From: Phycomyces nitens
Taxonomy: Eukaryota; Mucoromycota; Mucoromycetes; Mucorales; Phycomycetaceae
Assembly: GCA_022702545.1 (NCBI GenBank)
Contig: JAHRBC010000002.1
Span: 1,054,001-1,118,000 of the forward strand
Length of the DNA stretch: 64,000 nucleotides
Direction of reading: 5' to 3'
Shown here one piece after another: positions 35,804 through 46,103 of the stretch; position 1 is the first letter of the stretch; each line of letters begins with the position of its first letter. Below the pieces are notes generated by a model. The model was not told the DNA's origin and searched no databases. It worked only from the letters and a program-made list of their open reading frames with translations. Both the position numbers and the translations under genes were made by a program.

Positions 35804-38800
35804 TTAGGCAGAAACCTTTCTAGGCAAAGGGACAACTAGTTTTTTGTTAATGTTACTACTAGATTTATAATCCACAATTGCAACAGGCAGGAGAATCCGA
35901 TGGACAGGAAGAATGCTTTGAAAGTCAAGAGCCGAAAATTCATCCTTGTGAACCTCAATTCCTTCAGCCTCTCTGGTGGTGTCTGATGTGGTCTTGAACC
36001 AATTTACAAAAGCAAAAGTGTGTTGACTGTCGTAGGCATTTCCACAATGCGAAGAAGAAACAGCAGGACTAAATGTGTGAACAAATAGATACTGAATCTC
36101 TCCAACATACGCGTACACTGCCTCGGTCTTTTCCTCAACAAATAATGCTTGGATGTATGACCCATTTCGACGTTTACCACTCCTTCCTTTGAATATTTGG
36201 CCCATGATGTTGATTGACGCAAGCATTTCAATCCAGTCATTGACAAAAGTGGTCGAGGCCATGGTGTCTTTGCAGCTGTTAATGTTTTTGTCCCCATGGA
36301 CAACCTGGTAATACTCCACTAGACAATTGTATTCCAGTCTAGGCATTATGCTCATTGGTTTCTTTTTCAATGGCAGAGTTGATGGTGGCAAAGGCTCGTT
36401 ACCGTGGACTGTTAACGATGGGTTCTCTGCAAATTCAAGGAATTCTGGCAATGAGAAGGCAGACAAATCAAGGTACGGAATTTGGGTTGAGGTGATGTCT
36501 TGATGGATGGTCAACTTGCTAAATACGTCTGAGAAGTATTGTCCACTTGGTGTGTCTAGGAAACCGCGAACAAAATCTCCCTTTCTTGTATCCTCAATGA
36601 AACTTCTCATATACGTGGCCTCAAAACCACTTCTCCTGTTGGTGTTGATGTTCTTGAGTATACTATTGTACCTCTCGAAACCAAAAAGCCAGTAACTGTA
36701 AACTGGCCCAAAGTCCAGAATGGTTTCACGAAGGTGAAGATGTAGGTGCATGTTTGGAGAGAGGAGGTCAGGCTCATACAGTTGCTCACAACCTTTACCA
36801 AACTGCTCTAGATTATGATGCGCTTCCTCAATATCGTCCTCAGAGATACTTGGCTTTGTCAGACAACGGCAAGCATTGACAAAAAACATCCAGTTCTTGA
36901 ATTTTGGCATTGGCAGCACGTTTTTTAACACCACGGGAGAGTACACCAAGCACCATGATTTCCACTCATCAGCTTTCATAAAGGGGAATCCCTTTCCAAT
37001 CTTCGTCCTTAATGTTGTGTAGTCTGCAGGCAACACCATCTTCTCTACCATCTTCTGCATGGCAACAAAACTCTTATCGTTGATTACTCCATCTGCAACC
37101 CATCTCTCCATCATCCTCTTGGCAGTGCCTAAGAAAAGATTATGCATTGGATCGATGATCGTGCAGCGGACAACGTCAAAGTACTGGAGACGATGCAGTT
37201 CGGACCAGCGAACACCACTGGCAACTTCAAGGCGCTGCCTCTCAGTTTGAGTGGCTGCATTTCTCCAGACCTCAGCATCCTTACGATTATCATCTCTAGT
37301 GCGAAGGAGCCACTTTGAGAAGTCAAATCCAGAATAATCAACAGAGCTTGTGCCAGCTAACCGAGTGAACTGACGATTGCATTTATGACAGGCGTTTGTG
37401 CTTGTATGGGATGTGAACCCACATACTTTTCTTGCGGCAGGGATGTCACAAGCAACAACAAAGAGAGCAGCGCGGATTCTCACACCAGATGGACATTGGT
37501 GGGTCTTGAGTATAATTCCCTGGTACAGTTCTTCCAATTCATCAACAAGAGGTCTAAGATAGTTATTGATTTCAGACGTCTTTGCTTCTTTGGGGCCTGG
37601 CATTAATCCAACGAGGATGACGTTCTCCTTTTTAAACCTGACATCGCGAGGAAGATTGTTTACTGCCAAGTAAATGGCACCACACGAATATGAGACACCA
37701 TCAAATGGCTGGAACCAGTCAATATTCAGTGTCAACATTAGAGAGCGGCTGTCATCAACAAAGAGGTTGCCATTGATGTCTTTAACACTGTTCCACATCG
37801 CACCATCATACACATCAAACATCGTCTTTTCCACTTTGGGACCACGATTCCAAGAGTTGATTTGGGTTTCGAAATCGGGCCGAGAAAAGAGAGTTTGCAG
37901 AGAGTGTTTGATTGACTGGTACACATACGACTTCTTTGGGATTGTGGACGAACTGGACTTGAACAAGCTATGGCCACACAAGGCGCTATTTCCAAACTTG
38001 TCAAAGGTACAGAAAAGAGGTGCACCATCGTTCTCATAAATACTGTGGCATTCACCACATGCAACATATTTCTTGATGCCCTTTGTCAATGTATCCATTC
38101 CTGCCATGCTTTTTAGACCAGAGACACTTGATGGGACTCGGAAAGAATCGCCAAAAAAATCCAAGATCTTGTTTACGATTGCAATCAAGATAATTGCGCC
38201 TTCATTGACAACGTAAAAGGAAATGAACAGGGCAAGAGCCTTGACCACAAAGCCATGAATGAAACTCAATTCTGAGTTGAATTCTGAAAAATATCAACAC
38301 AAAACACCTCATTAATATACAATCTATATAGATAGGTGGATTAGCATTTCAGGTACTACACAAACCTTCATTATCAAGCATCTCATCTTCACTTTCGTTA
38401 TCAGAGTCAGAGTCAGAGTCACCAAACGAGCTGCATTCATCCTCTGCACCAAAAATGGCGTCAGATTCAGAAAGAGGTAGGTTTCTAATGGGTTCTTGTA
38501 CCCCCTCATGTCCTTCAATATCGTTTTCCAAGTCTGCCCAAGTGTAACAACATTGGTTTAATAAAAAAACAATAAAATTTTAAAAAATCCTTACCACCAG
38601 ACTCAAAATCCATGGCCTCTACATTGTCTACGGCCTCAAAGTATTGCTCTTCATCATCAACAATTTCCATTGCTATTTAATTCAAAAACATATTTATTAT
38701 TAATTAAATAATTTACAAATCCAAATATAAAATATATCTTACATCTACCACCAAAAAAACTGTTTTTGGCATCTTCTTTAAGCATATGACGCTTAAATGT

Positions 38801-38893
38801 TTGAGCTGTGAGAAAATCAAATCCTCCCTCTTTGTTCTTGCAAATAGAACATCTGCATTCTTTTGTTCTTGTAGATTTACGGATAGGAGCCAT
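35804..38893 (-). CDS. CACTA C1 transposase (tnp2 type), four exons, about 958 aa
   Basis: Exons 38893-38743, 38672-38595, 38533-38366 and 38283-35804. Start ATG at 38893 (MAPIRKSTRTKE). Exon 1 carries CRCSICKNK and TFKRHM, a likely zinc-binding Cys/His motif. Exons 2-3 are strongly acidic (DSDSDSDNESEDEM). Exon 4 opens with a hydrophobic helix (FVVKALALFISFYV) and the zinc-type CGECHSIYE ... CTFDKFG. The tnp2 core follows: MFDVYDGAMW, LTLNIDWFQPFDGVSYSCGAIYLAVNNLP, GLMPGPKEAKTSEINNYLRPL, CDIPAARKVCGF, ACHKCNR and IIDPMHNLFLGTAKRMM. A BAH-like C-terminus (GSYIQALF ... YLFVHTF) ends the protein. No stops or frameshifts, so it is potentially active. The fungal intron pattern is shared with the second CACTA transposase. 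Confidence 0.88.
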
Positions 38894-39148
38894 TGTTTAA
38901 TAAATAATTTAAAATGTTTTGGTTTAACAGTAAAGAAGATATACTCAGGTACAGTTTATTTGATATGATTTGAGTTTAATATTTATTTTTCATGCTACAC
39001 TATTCTCTACAACCAATAAAATCTATCAAAAATATGGTTTTTTCTCTTAACTCACAAAAAATGGCCTGAGCTAGAAAATTGACCTTTATATCCCATACCA
39101 ACTGTATCAACTACACATATGGGAATCGGGGGTATTTTTGCAGTGATA

Positions 39149-39570
39149 CTCCTTCAGAATTAAAGGTTGTGAATATCGACGAAACTGCCATTGAAGATGA
39201 ATATGTAGAAGTGGATGAAATCCGTGATCACAAAGGTTCAGGACATTCGCGTCTATTCTTGGTAAAATGGAAAGGATTAGGGGAGCGTGAAAATTCATGG
39301 ATCCATGCGGGAGAGTTTAGATCACCCGAACCTATTTGAAAATATTGGAAACGAGTAGAGGAGCAAAAAACCAAAGCATTGCTCACCAATACTCCGAATG
39401 TCATACAACCTATTTGTAAGAGAGGTCGACCAAGGAAAGTCAATAACCAAGTACCGACTACAAATTCCAATGTGATTGAACTGGGAACAAAACGATCAAG
39501 AGCAACAACAGTCACTACTGTTACTCAGGATCAGCCTACTCGAAAAAGAGGATGTCCACACAAGGCTTAA
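39149..39570 (+). pseudogene. element 1 pol C-terminus with chromodomain (in-frame stop)
   Basis: Continues the pol frame interrupted at 32980: PSELKVVNIDETAIEDEYVE, then chromodomain residues RLFLVKWKGLGERENSWIHAGEF. An in-frame TGA sits at about 39337-39339, just before KYWKRVEEQ. The frame then runs on through an AT-hook-like KRGRPRKVNN to the stop at 39570. The layout matches the tail of the complete ORF ending at 45798 (DETTLEDELVEVQAI, then two GRPAK-type hooks). Confidence 0.8.
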
Positions 39571-39636
39571 TTTTTTTTTTTTGATATTTTCTAACAACAA
39601 GTCGTTTCAACGATAGTTGAACCTGGCTGGGGGGAG

Positions 39637-39862
39637 TGTGGTAAAACCACCATAGTATAATAATTTATTATGGGATAACAAAAGCTACATAGTGAAATCT
39701 ACTCAAGTAGATTTAAACTAAGCTACCAATTATTATCATATTAGCACTCAGCCAGATACTTAAACACAAATTCTAGAATATACAGAAATTTAGTTTCTCT
39801 TTTACTTTGGAAATAAATTACAAGTAAAATTGACATATCGTGTTTTGATTAATTTTGCTACA
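39637..39862 (+). repeat. 3' LTR of element 1 (226 bp, uninterrupted)
   Basis: TGTGGTAAAACC to TTTTGCTACA, preceded by the polypurine tract CTGGGGGGAG and followed by the duplicated ATTCC. It shows the target sequence GATACTTAAACACAAATTC that the MULE interrupted in the 5' LTR. Confidence 0.93.
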
Positions 39863-39969
39863 ATTCCTTTTTAGTAGATTCGGGTAACAGCACTAATGCT
39901 GACACTCAATCTCAGAAAGAAACCTTACCTCTTTCTGAGAACGACACTTTGTTTGATGATGAGGATGAC

Positions 39970-40587
39970 TGTTGTAAATGAGTATTGATCACTGCTGAAT
40001 CTGAGAGTAAGACTGAAGGATAAAATAATATCCTCAGCTATTCCAGTCAAACGGATCTGCCTTTATGAGATTATCCAATACACAGATCATCATACACATA
40101 ATTGATTATTATTTATTATTATTATTATTATCACCATAATATGGGATATACAGATATACAGATATTTATCTAATGGCATCATCATATTCCATCTACATAT
40201 TTCGTTGATTATATGAATACTTGATTGAGAGACTATAACTACAATGAATTAATAATTCTAAAACATTACCTAAGTATCTGGGTCGGAATATTAAAATATT
40301 ACCAATAGCATAAATGCTCTTCTTTACCAAAGCTCTCTGGCTGATCTGACTGGAGAAGTATCATATCAATAGGTCTCTCTGGATCTTTCCAGAAAGACAA
40401 TACTCCTGGAAGATGACTCATCGTGATAAATATTACCAAAGCATATACTGAATTATAAATCAGAAAACATATAAATATCAGTAGTTAGTTCTGTGTAGAA
40501 ATATAACCTTTTTCTGGATAATAAAGACCCTACACAAGTTCTCACGAATTCTTTTGTATCTTTCCTATTTTTACTCTACCCACAACA
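39970..40587 (+). repeat. LTR 'Z', copy 2 (618 bp), probable solo LTR
   Basis: TGTTGTAAATGAG to CTACCCACAACA, same orientation as 25062-25680 with few differences. No exact 5-bp duplication: the left flank is GAGGATGAC and the right flank TTGATGATGAT, which share only GATGA-type microhomology. No internal retroelement sequence adjoins it. Confidence 0.78.
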
Positions 40588-40736
40588 TTGATGATGATAC
40601 TTTAATACTACAGATATTTCTCTACCATAAAATCGTATACTTTTTCCAGTGTACACGATGCTAACAACATGTTGTTATGACTTGGATGGCCTTTGGTCTT
40701 CACTGATTGCTATAAAAATATTTTAGTCAGAGAATG

Positions 40737-41004
40737 TGTTGTATTTGCACATCTATATGTACGACAAAGACATATATAATCAATCCCAGTATTCAATATA
40801 ACTGGTGAATCTAACACGGACTATGAATTACAATATCAGTATAAAAGGAACAGGAACACAGACTAGCAACATCATCTTAATTGATACCAATTTTTCTACC
40901 TCATTAAAAACCACACTATACAAAGTCTCACTTTACTCACTACGTCTCTCTATTTGATTACCTTTATTATCACATTTTACTATATTCCTACCCTAAACAC
41001 ATCA
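40737..41004 (+). repeat. 5' LTR of element 2
   Basis: TGTTGTATTTGCAC to CCTAAACACATCA. A TATA-type sequence (CAGTATAAAAGG) lies at about 40836, so transcription should start near 40870. The 8-nt TCACTTTA in the LTR can pair with TAAAGTGA just after it (about 41010), a weak parallel to the long pairing in element 1. Confidence 0.93.
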
Positions 41005-41069
41005 TTTTTTAAAGTGAATTCTTGTTAAAAAAAAAAAAAAAAATCATCATCATCATCATCATCACCAAC

Positions 41070-43301
41070 ATGACTGATAACAACTCCTTTGAATCTTTCA
41101 TCCAAGACACTAACAATATGACCATCCTGTCCGAGGACATGACCATGGATGATTCCAGCCATATGGTGCAAGAAGAACCGGAAGCCGCCAAGGAACTGGC
41201 TGCAAGACAACTGGACCAGCTTGTCAAGCACATGGAGGCCAAACTCTGCAAGCTGGTGGGCCAATTCCACGAACTGGTCATGAACGGCAGCGACGCAAGT
41301 GTCCTAAGTCAAGCACAAACGGAGATAGACCAGACCTCAGCCCTGCTCGAAAGGTTGTCTCACTACCGAGGCAGAGATACCTTCAAGACCCCAAAGAACC
41401 AGACCGAAGGTTCAACCATCTCACTTAGGGACATACCGAAGTTCCAGCTGGCAGGGCAGACAGTACGTTACCCCAACGAGCCCGTGTATGAAGCAGTGTC
41501 CCACTTCCTGTCAGCTGTACAGAAAGTACTGAACGCCGGGAAGGTAAACATTGATAAAGCATGGAAGAAATGGCTACCTTTAGCTTTCGACCATCACTAT
41601 GATGCCTGGTATGAAGAGAGCCTTGCGGATCGCGACCTCACCTGGGTACAGGTAAAGCAAGTGATCCGAAAGAAGTTTGATTCGTTCGATAGACAATTGG
41701 AAATGGGCTCGCTGGTATTTACCATGCAAATGTCCCAACATGAGTCTGTCCTTGACTATGGAATCCGCTTCCAAAAGGCTTGCCGAGAAGGTGGCGTACA
41801 GGAAAATGCGAATCTCGCCATGAGATTTATGAGCAGCCTTACCCCCGACTTGCAAGCCAAGGTCAAGTTGGCATGGTTTGCCAGGCATTCAGAGATGCCA
41901 CAAACCATTGAGCAGGTAGCGCTACTCGCTAATGGAGTGTCTGTAGCCTACAAACGCTCAAATAATGAAAATAATACACCTCGTAAAATCCATAGCTCAC
42001 AAAAAAGTGTCGGGCATACTAACAATAACGTTAAAAAATCTAAATTCTTCTGTGCTCACCACAAACTTAATGACTCGCACGACACAAATGAATGCAAAGT
42101 CATAAATAAGACCAAGAGCACCAAGACTAACGCCAAGATTTGCCGCCACTGCGGAAAAGATTGGAGTTACAATCACAAGTGCAAAGAGTATTTCTCGTCA
42201 GACGAATACTGCAAGAAGCAGGCCCAAGAATTTGCCATCAAGTCGCTAAAGGCCACAAGCTTTGACCCAATGGAGCACATTGCCAATACCTTGGAAAATG
42301 CGTCCTTTGGTAAGAGCATAAACAAACAAAAAATAGAAAAAAACCCATTCTCATTGCAAACACCCATTCTTTTACAGAATGAGTATAAGGTGCTCGGCCT
42401 CATTGACACTGGAGCGCAAAAGTCTTGCCTCAACATAAAATTCTACAATGACACAATAAAGAAACCAATCGTCAAAGTAGAAGGATACTTAGTGTTTGCA
42501 GGAAAAAATCATACTTCTAAACGCATCGGGCAAACAGTCCCACTTAACGTAACATATGCCAATGGACATAACTTCCTTCATTCGTTCGAACTCATGGAAA
42601 TGAATGAAAGTGAAGATTTAATTCTGGGACATGACATAATACCCAAACTTGGTATAGCGTTAACAGGCGTAGCAATTGACTGGAATGTACACAATGCCAA
42701 CTGCACAGGTCAAGAAGTAGATGATGAGATGGAACCAAATAATTCGCCCTATGGAACACAAGAACAACAAGACAGTTTTATGGCAGCAATAGCTCCTCAC
42801 ATAAGAGAAAATGAGGCTATACCAAAAACGTCTTTCTGTACAGTACCCGAATCCATAGTAGAGCTCAAAACCACTGAAGGTTCTAAAACCTATCAAAGAC
42901 AATATCCGCTGCCGTATGCATTAAGGCCGGTTATTGATGAAGCGGTGAACAGTTGGTTGAAGGAAGGCACAATAGTGAAGGCTCCAGTGAATACCGCTTG
43001 GAATAGCCCACTGACTTTGGCCGATAAGAAAGACGTACACGGAAACAAAACAGGAAAACGACCCTGTTTAGATCCACGTCACATCAACAAACTCCTACCC
43101 GACGATAAGTTTCCGCTACCTCTCATTAGAGACATCTTTGATACCATCACTGGTGCAAAAATATTCACCACATTAGACCTGAAGAGCGCATTCCATCATT
43201 TCAAGATTGCTGAAGAAGACCAGCACAAAACGACATTCACTCACAATAATCTCCAATATATGTTTCAAGGATGCCCTTTCGGACTAAAACCAATCATCTA
43301 A
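41070..43301 (+). pseudogene. element 2 Gag - protease - N-terminal RT, ends at a frameshift
   Basis: The true start is the ATG at 41070 (MTDNNSFESF), just after the (CAT)n. The Gag capsid region covers about residues 120-300 (AVSHFLSAVQKVL, YGIRFQKACREGG). A knuckle-like CRHCGKDWSYNHKC (Cys-x2-Cys-x7-His-x-Cys) follows, then the protease motif LIDTGAQKSCLN. RT begins with TAWNSPLTLADKKD and PCLDPRHINKLL, then TTLDLKSAFHHFKIAEED and GCPFGLKPI. The frame ends with TAA at 43301. RT continues one frame over from about 43302 (FQRVMSLIF). A single-base change near 43290-43300 explains it. This is not a site where a programmed shift would be expected. Confidence 0.9.
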
Positions 43302-45798
43302 ATTCCAACGCGTAATGTCGTTAATCTTCAAAGACATGCCATTCATACAAACATTTGTTGATGATATAGTCATATTCTCTAAAAACCTAGAAGAACACAC
43401 CACTCATGTGTGCCAGGCTATTCAAACTCTAACAAATGTTAATCTCATATTGAACCCGCAAAAGTGCCATTTTGCACAGAAATCGGTATATCTGTTAGGA
43501 TTCTCAGTCGACGAAAATGGTAGTAAAATAGACAAACACAAGATTACCAACGTCATGACATGGCCTACTCCAAAAACTGGTAGAGACATACAAAGCTTCC
43601 TAGGAGTTATCAACTACTTCAGGGATTACATACCAATTGTGGCACATATCACTGCTCCCTTGGATGCCCTCAGATCTGCGAACAATATAGAGAAAATATG
43701 GAATGACCAACATCAACGTTGCTTTGAACAACTTAAAAATATCCTGCAAAGCAATCCAGCTTTGCAACATCCGGATTTAACTCAACCATTCCTTGTTGCC
43801 ACAGATGCATCTAATCTAGGAATAGGCACCGTGCTGTATCAGATAATCGATGAGCGCAAGAACTACATTGGCTTTATGGCCAGAGCTCTCTCTAAAACCG
43901 AAAGAAACTATTCCACAACCAAAAGAGAGTTACTTGCAGTGGTCTTTGCACTCAAGAAGTTTCATAAGTTTTTATGGGGAAACCATTTTACCCTCTACAC
44001 TGATCACAAAGCATTGACTTATCTACACACGCAAAAAATAGCGAACCCAATGATGATCCAATGGTTAGATACCATCCTCGACTATAGTTTTGATGTCCTA
44101 CATATACCAGGTGTTTTAAACAAACTACCTGACTCTTTGTCGCGACTTTTCTCGGTGGAAAACACGCTGGGGGGAAGTAATGCGGCCAATAAGACATCAA
44201 AAGAAACCAAAGAGCGTTTACAAGATCCAAAGTTCAATCATGTCGCATTTCAAGCCAAGAGTCCAAATGAGAAAATATTCAAAGTAGCAGTGCAAAAAAT
44301 GACACTAGACTATATGACTCCACCCGAAGAGGAATGCAAAAAGATCATTCAAGATGCACATCTCTTCGGACACTTTGGAGCCGAACATATAGTTGAACTC
44401 ACCCATAAGAACGGGATGCATTGGACAAACATCACCCAAGATGCACTAGAATGCATAAAAGAATGTGCAGCATGTCAAAAATACAATATAACAAGAAAAG
44501 GATACAATCCACTTAGACCAATACATGCGTACATACCAGGAGATCACTGGGCAATAGACTTAGCAGGACCGTTGACACCTACAGACAATGGAAACGTGTA
44601 TCTCTTTGTCATGGTAGATGTATGCACAAGATTCTGCATACTGAGAGCTATACCAAACAAGCAGTCAGATACCATAGCAAAAACCCTTGTACAAATATTT
44701 GGGGATTTTGGTTATCCAAGAATAATACAATCAGATAATGGTACAGAATTCAAAAATGAATTAATGACAAAGATCATGGAAAACTCGGGAATAGATCACC
44801 GATTAGTAACACCATATCACCCTAGAGCCAATGGCGTAGCGGAAAGATGGGTGCAAACTTCAATCCAAGTCATAAGGAAAGTAGTTGAAGGAACTGGTAA
44901 GGATTGGGATCATTACCTACCAGCATCTCAACTCGCAATAAATAACAAAATATCAAAAAGACTGAACACGGCACCGTTCTCACTTATGTTTGCAAGAAAT
45001 ATCAATGCGTTCAAAGATTATAATGAACCAGGATCAATTCCAACAATCCCAATGACAAATGAAGAATTATTAAAAAGAATCGAACATATGGCAGAGATCG
45101 TCTTCCCAGCCATAAAAGAAAGAACAGAACTCATCACAAAAACTCAAAAAGACAAATTCGACAAAAGTCACACAATAGCAAAGATAAATAATGGCAGTTA
45201 TGTGATGATAAGACTACCAACCAGAAGTAGCAAACTAGCTCCAGCATACCAAGGGCCATATACGGTTATACGTCAAACCCAAGGAGGATCCTATGTTCTC
45301 CAAGACGAAACCGGGGCATTGATGCCAAGGGACTACCCACCATCTGACCTAAAATTGATTTCAGTTGACGAAACAACACTAGAAGATGAACTTGTTGAAG
45401 TGCAAGCCATCATTAATCACAGAGGCAATGCGGGTAAAAGAGAATACCTCGTACGATGGAAAGGACAAGGTCCAGAAGAAGATGAATGGCTCACACCAAA
45501 CAAATTCACAGATCTCAAAACAATCCAAGACTATTGGAGTCGCAGGGAAAAACAAGAAATTTCAACCAAGAGCAAAAGCCTATCAACCACTAGTAAAAGA
45601 GGGCGCCCTGCAAAGCAAATCACAAATAATATAGAACAAGTAACACCTAAACGCAGAGGTTGTCCTCCAAAGACACCCAGAAGAGTAGGACGACCAGCAA
45701 AAACTAAACAACCTGATACTCCACCGGCACACGGAAAACGTAAAGATCATACAAGATCAGCAAATACGATGCCACGTAACAAACGTACGCGCATCTAA
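43302..45798 (+). pseudogene. element 2 RT C-terminus, RNase H, integrase, chromodomain
   Basis: Continues RT with the catalytic FVDDIVIF (YxDD box, Phe variant) and KCHFAQKSVYLLGF. RNase H follows (VATDASNLGIGTVLYQ, KRELLAVVFALKKF, LYTDHKALTYLHT, LPDSLSRL). Integrase: HLFGHFGAEHIVE...CAACQKY zinc segment, AIDLAGPLTPTDNG, IQSDNGTEFKNE and YHPRANGVAERWVQ with the catalytic Asp, Asp, Glu. A chromodomain follows (YLVRWKGQGPEEDEWLTPNKF). The tail has AT-hook-like GRPAKQ, KRRGCPPKTP and GRPAKTK repeats to the stop at 45798. No internal stop in 830 codons. The first ATG is 43315, but the real protein would read in from the preceding frame. Confidence 0.9.
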
Positions 45799-45835
45799 AA
45801 AAACGTTTGACTAAAGTCAATCTGGAGGGGGTTAA

Positions 45836-46103
45836 TGTTGTATTTGCACATCTATATGTACGACAAAGACATATATAATCAATCCCAGTATTCAATATAA
45901 CTGGTGAATCTAACACGGACTATGAATTACAATATCAGTATAAAAGGAACAGGAACACAGACTAGCAACATCATCTTAATTGATACCAATTTTTCTACCT
46001 CATTAAAAACCACACTATACAAAGTCTCACTTTACTCACTACGTCTCTCTATTTGATTACCTTTATTATCACATTTTACTATATTCCTACCCTAAACACA
46101 TCA
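45836..46103 (+). repeat. 3' LTR of element 2
   Basis: No difference found against 40737-41004; preceded by the polypurine tract and followed by GAATG. Confidence 0.95.

Larger units (their letters stand above)
32981..39145. mobile_element. CACTA element C1, two-gene, 6165 bp, 32-bp TIRs, TSD ATA
   Basis: The left end CACTGCAAAAATACCCCCGA (32981) and the right end (39145) are exact inverted copies over 32 bp. ATA at 32978-32980 and 39146-39148 is the 3-bp duplication typical of CACTA/EnSpm elements. Removing the element plus one ATA restores the element 1 pol reading frame. Inside are two convergent spliced genes: the partner gene at 34477-35708 (plus) and the tnp2-type transposase at 38893-35804 (minus). 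About 1.4 kb of AT-rich sequence lies on the left and 250 bp on the right as subterminal regions. Confidence 0.92.
19915..39862 (+). mobile_element. Ty3/gypsy chromodomain retrotransposon (element 1), inflated by nested insertions
   Basis: 226-bp LTRs begin TGTGGTAAAACCACC and end TTTTGCTACA. The element is bounded by ATTCC at 19910-19914 and 39863-39867, a perfect 5-bp target duplication 20 kb apart. Internally, in plus orientation: gag-protease-RT start (22665-25061), RNase H and integrase (31266-32980), chromodomain (39149-39570) and polypurine tract (CTGGGGGGAG, about 39627-39636). Insertions: a MULE in the 5' LTR; a CACTA element between integrase and chromodomain; and in RT a composite of an LTR, a Helitron piece and the 3' half of another gypsy element, with most of RT lost. 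The two LTRs differ at about one position (T/C before GTG), so the insertion itself is not ancient. Confidence 0.85.
19803..39969 (+). other. two candidate exons of an older gene, separated by element 1
   Basis: At 19803-19865 an open segment (QYEELIHIHSPDNDIDYALN) ends at a GTAAAG donor. At 39875-39969, just after element 1, TTCCTTTTTAG is a good acceptor followed by an in-phase acidic segment (SGNSTNADT, LFDDEDD). Removing element 1 with one copy of ATTCC restores an intron of about 60 nt. The acidic, Asp/Glu/Ser-rich character resembles the small N-terminal exons of the CACTA transposases here, but the match is only in style. Part of a decayed gene; identity unknown. Confidence 0.35.
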
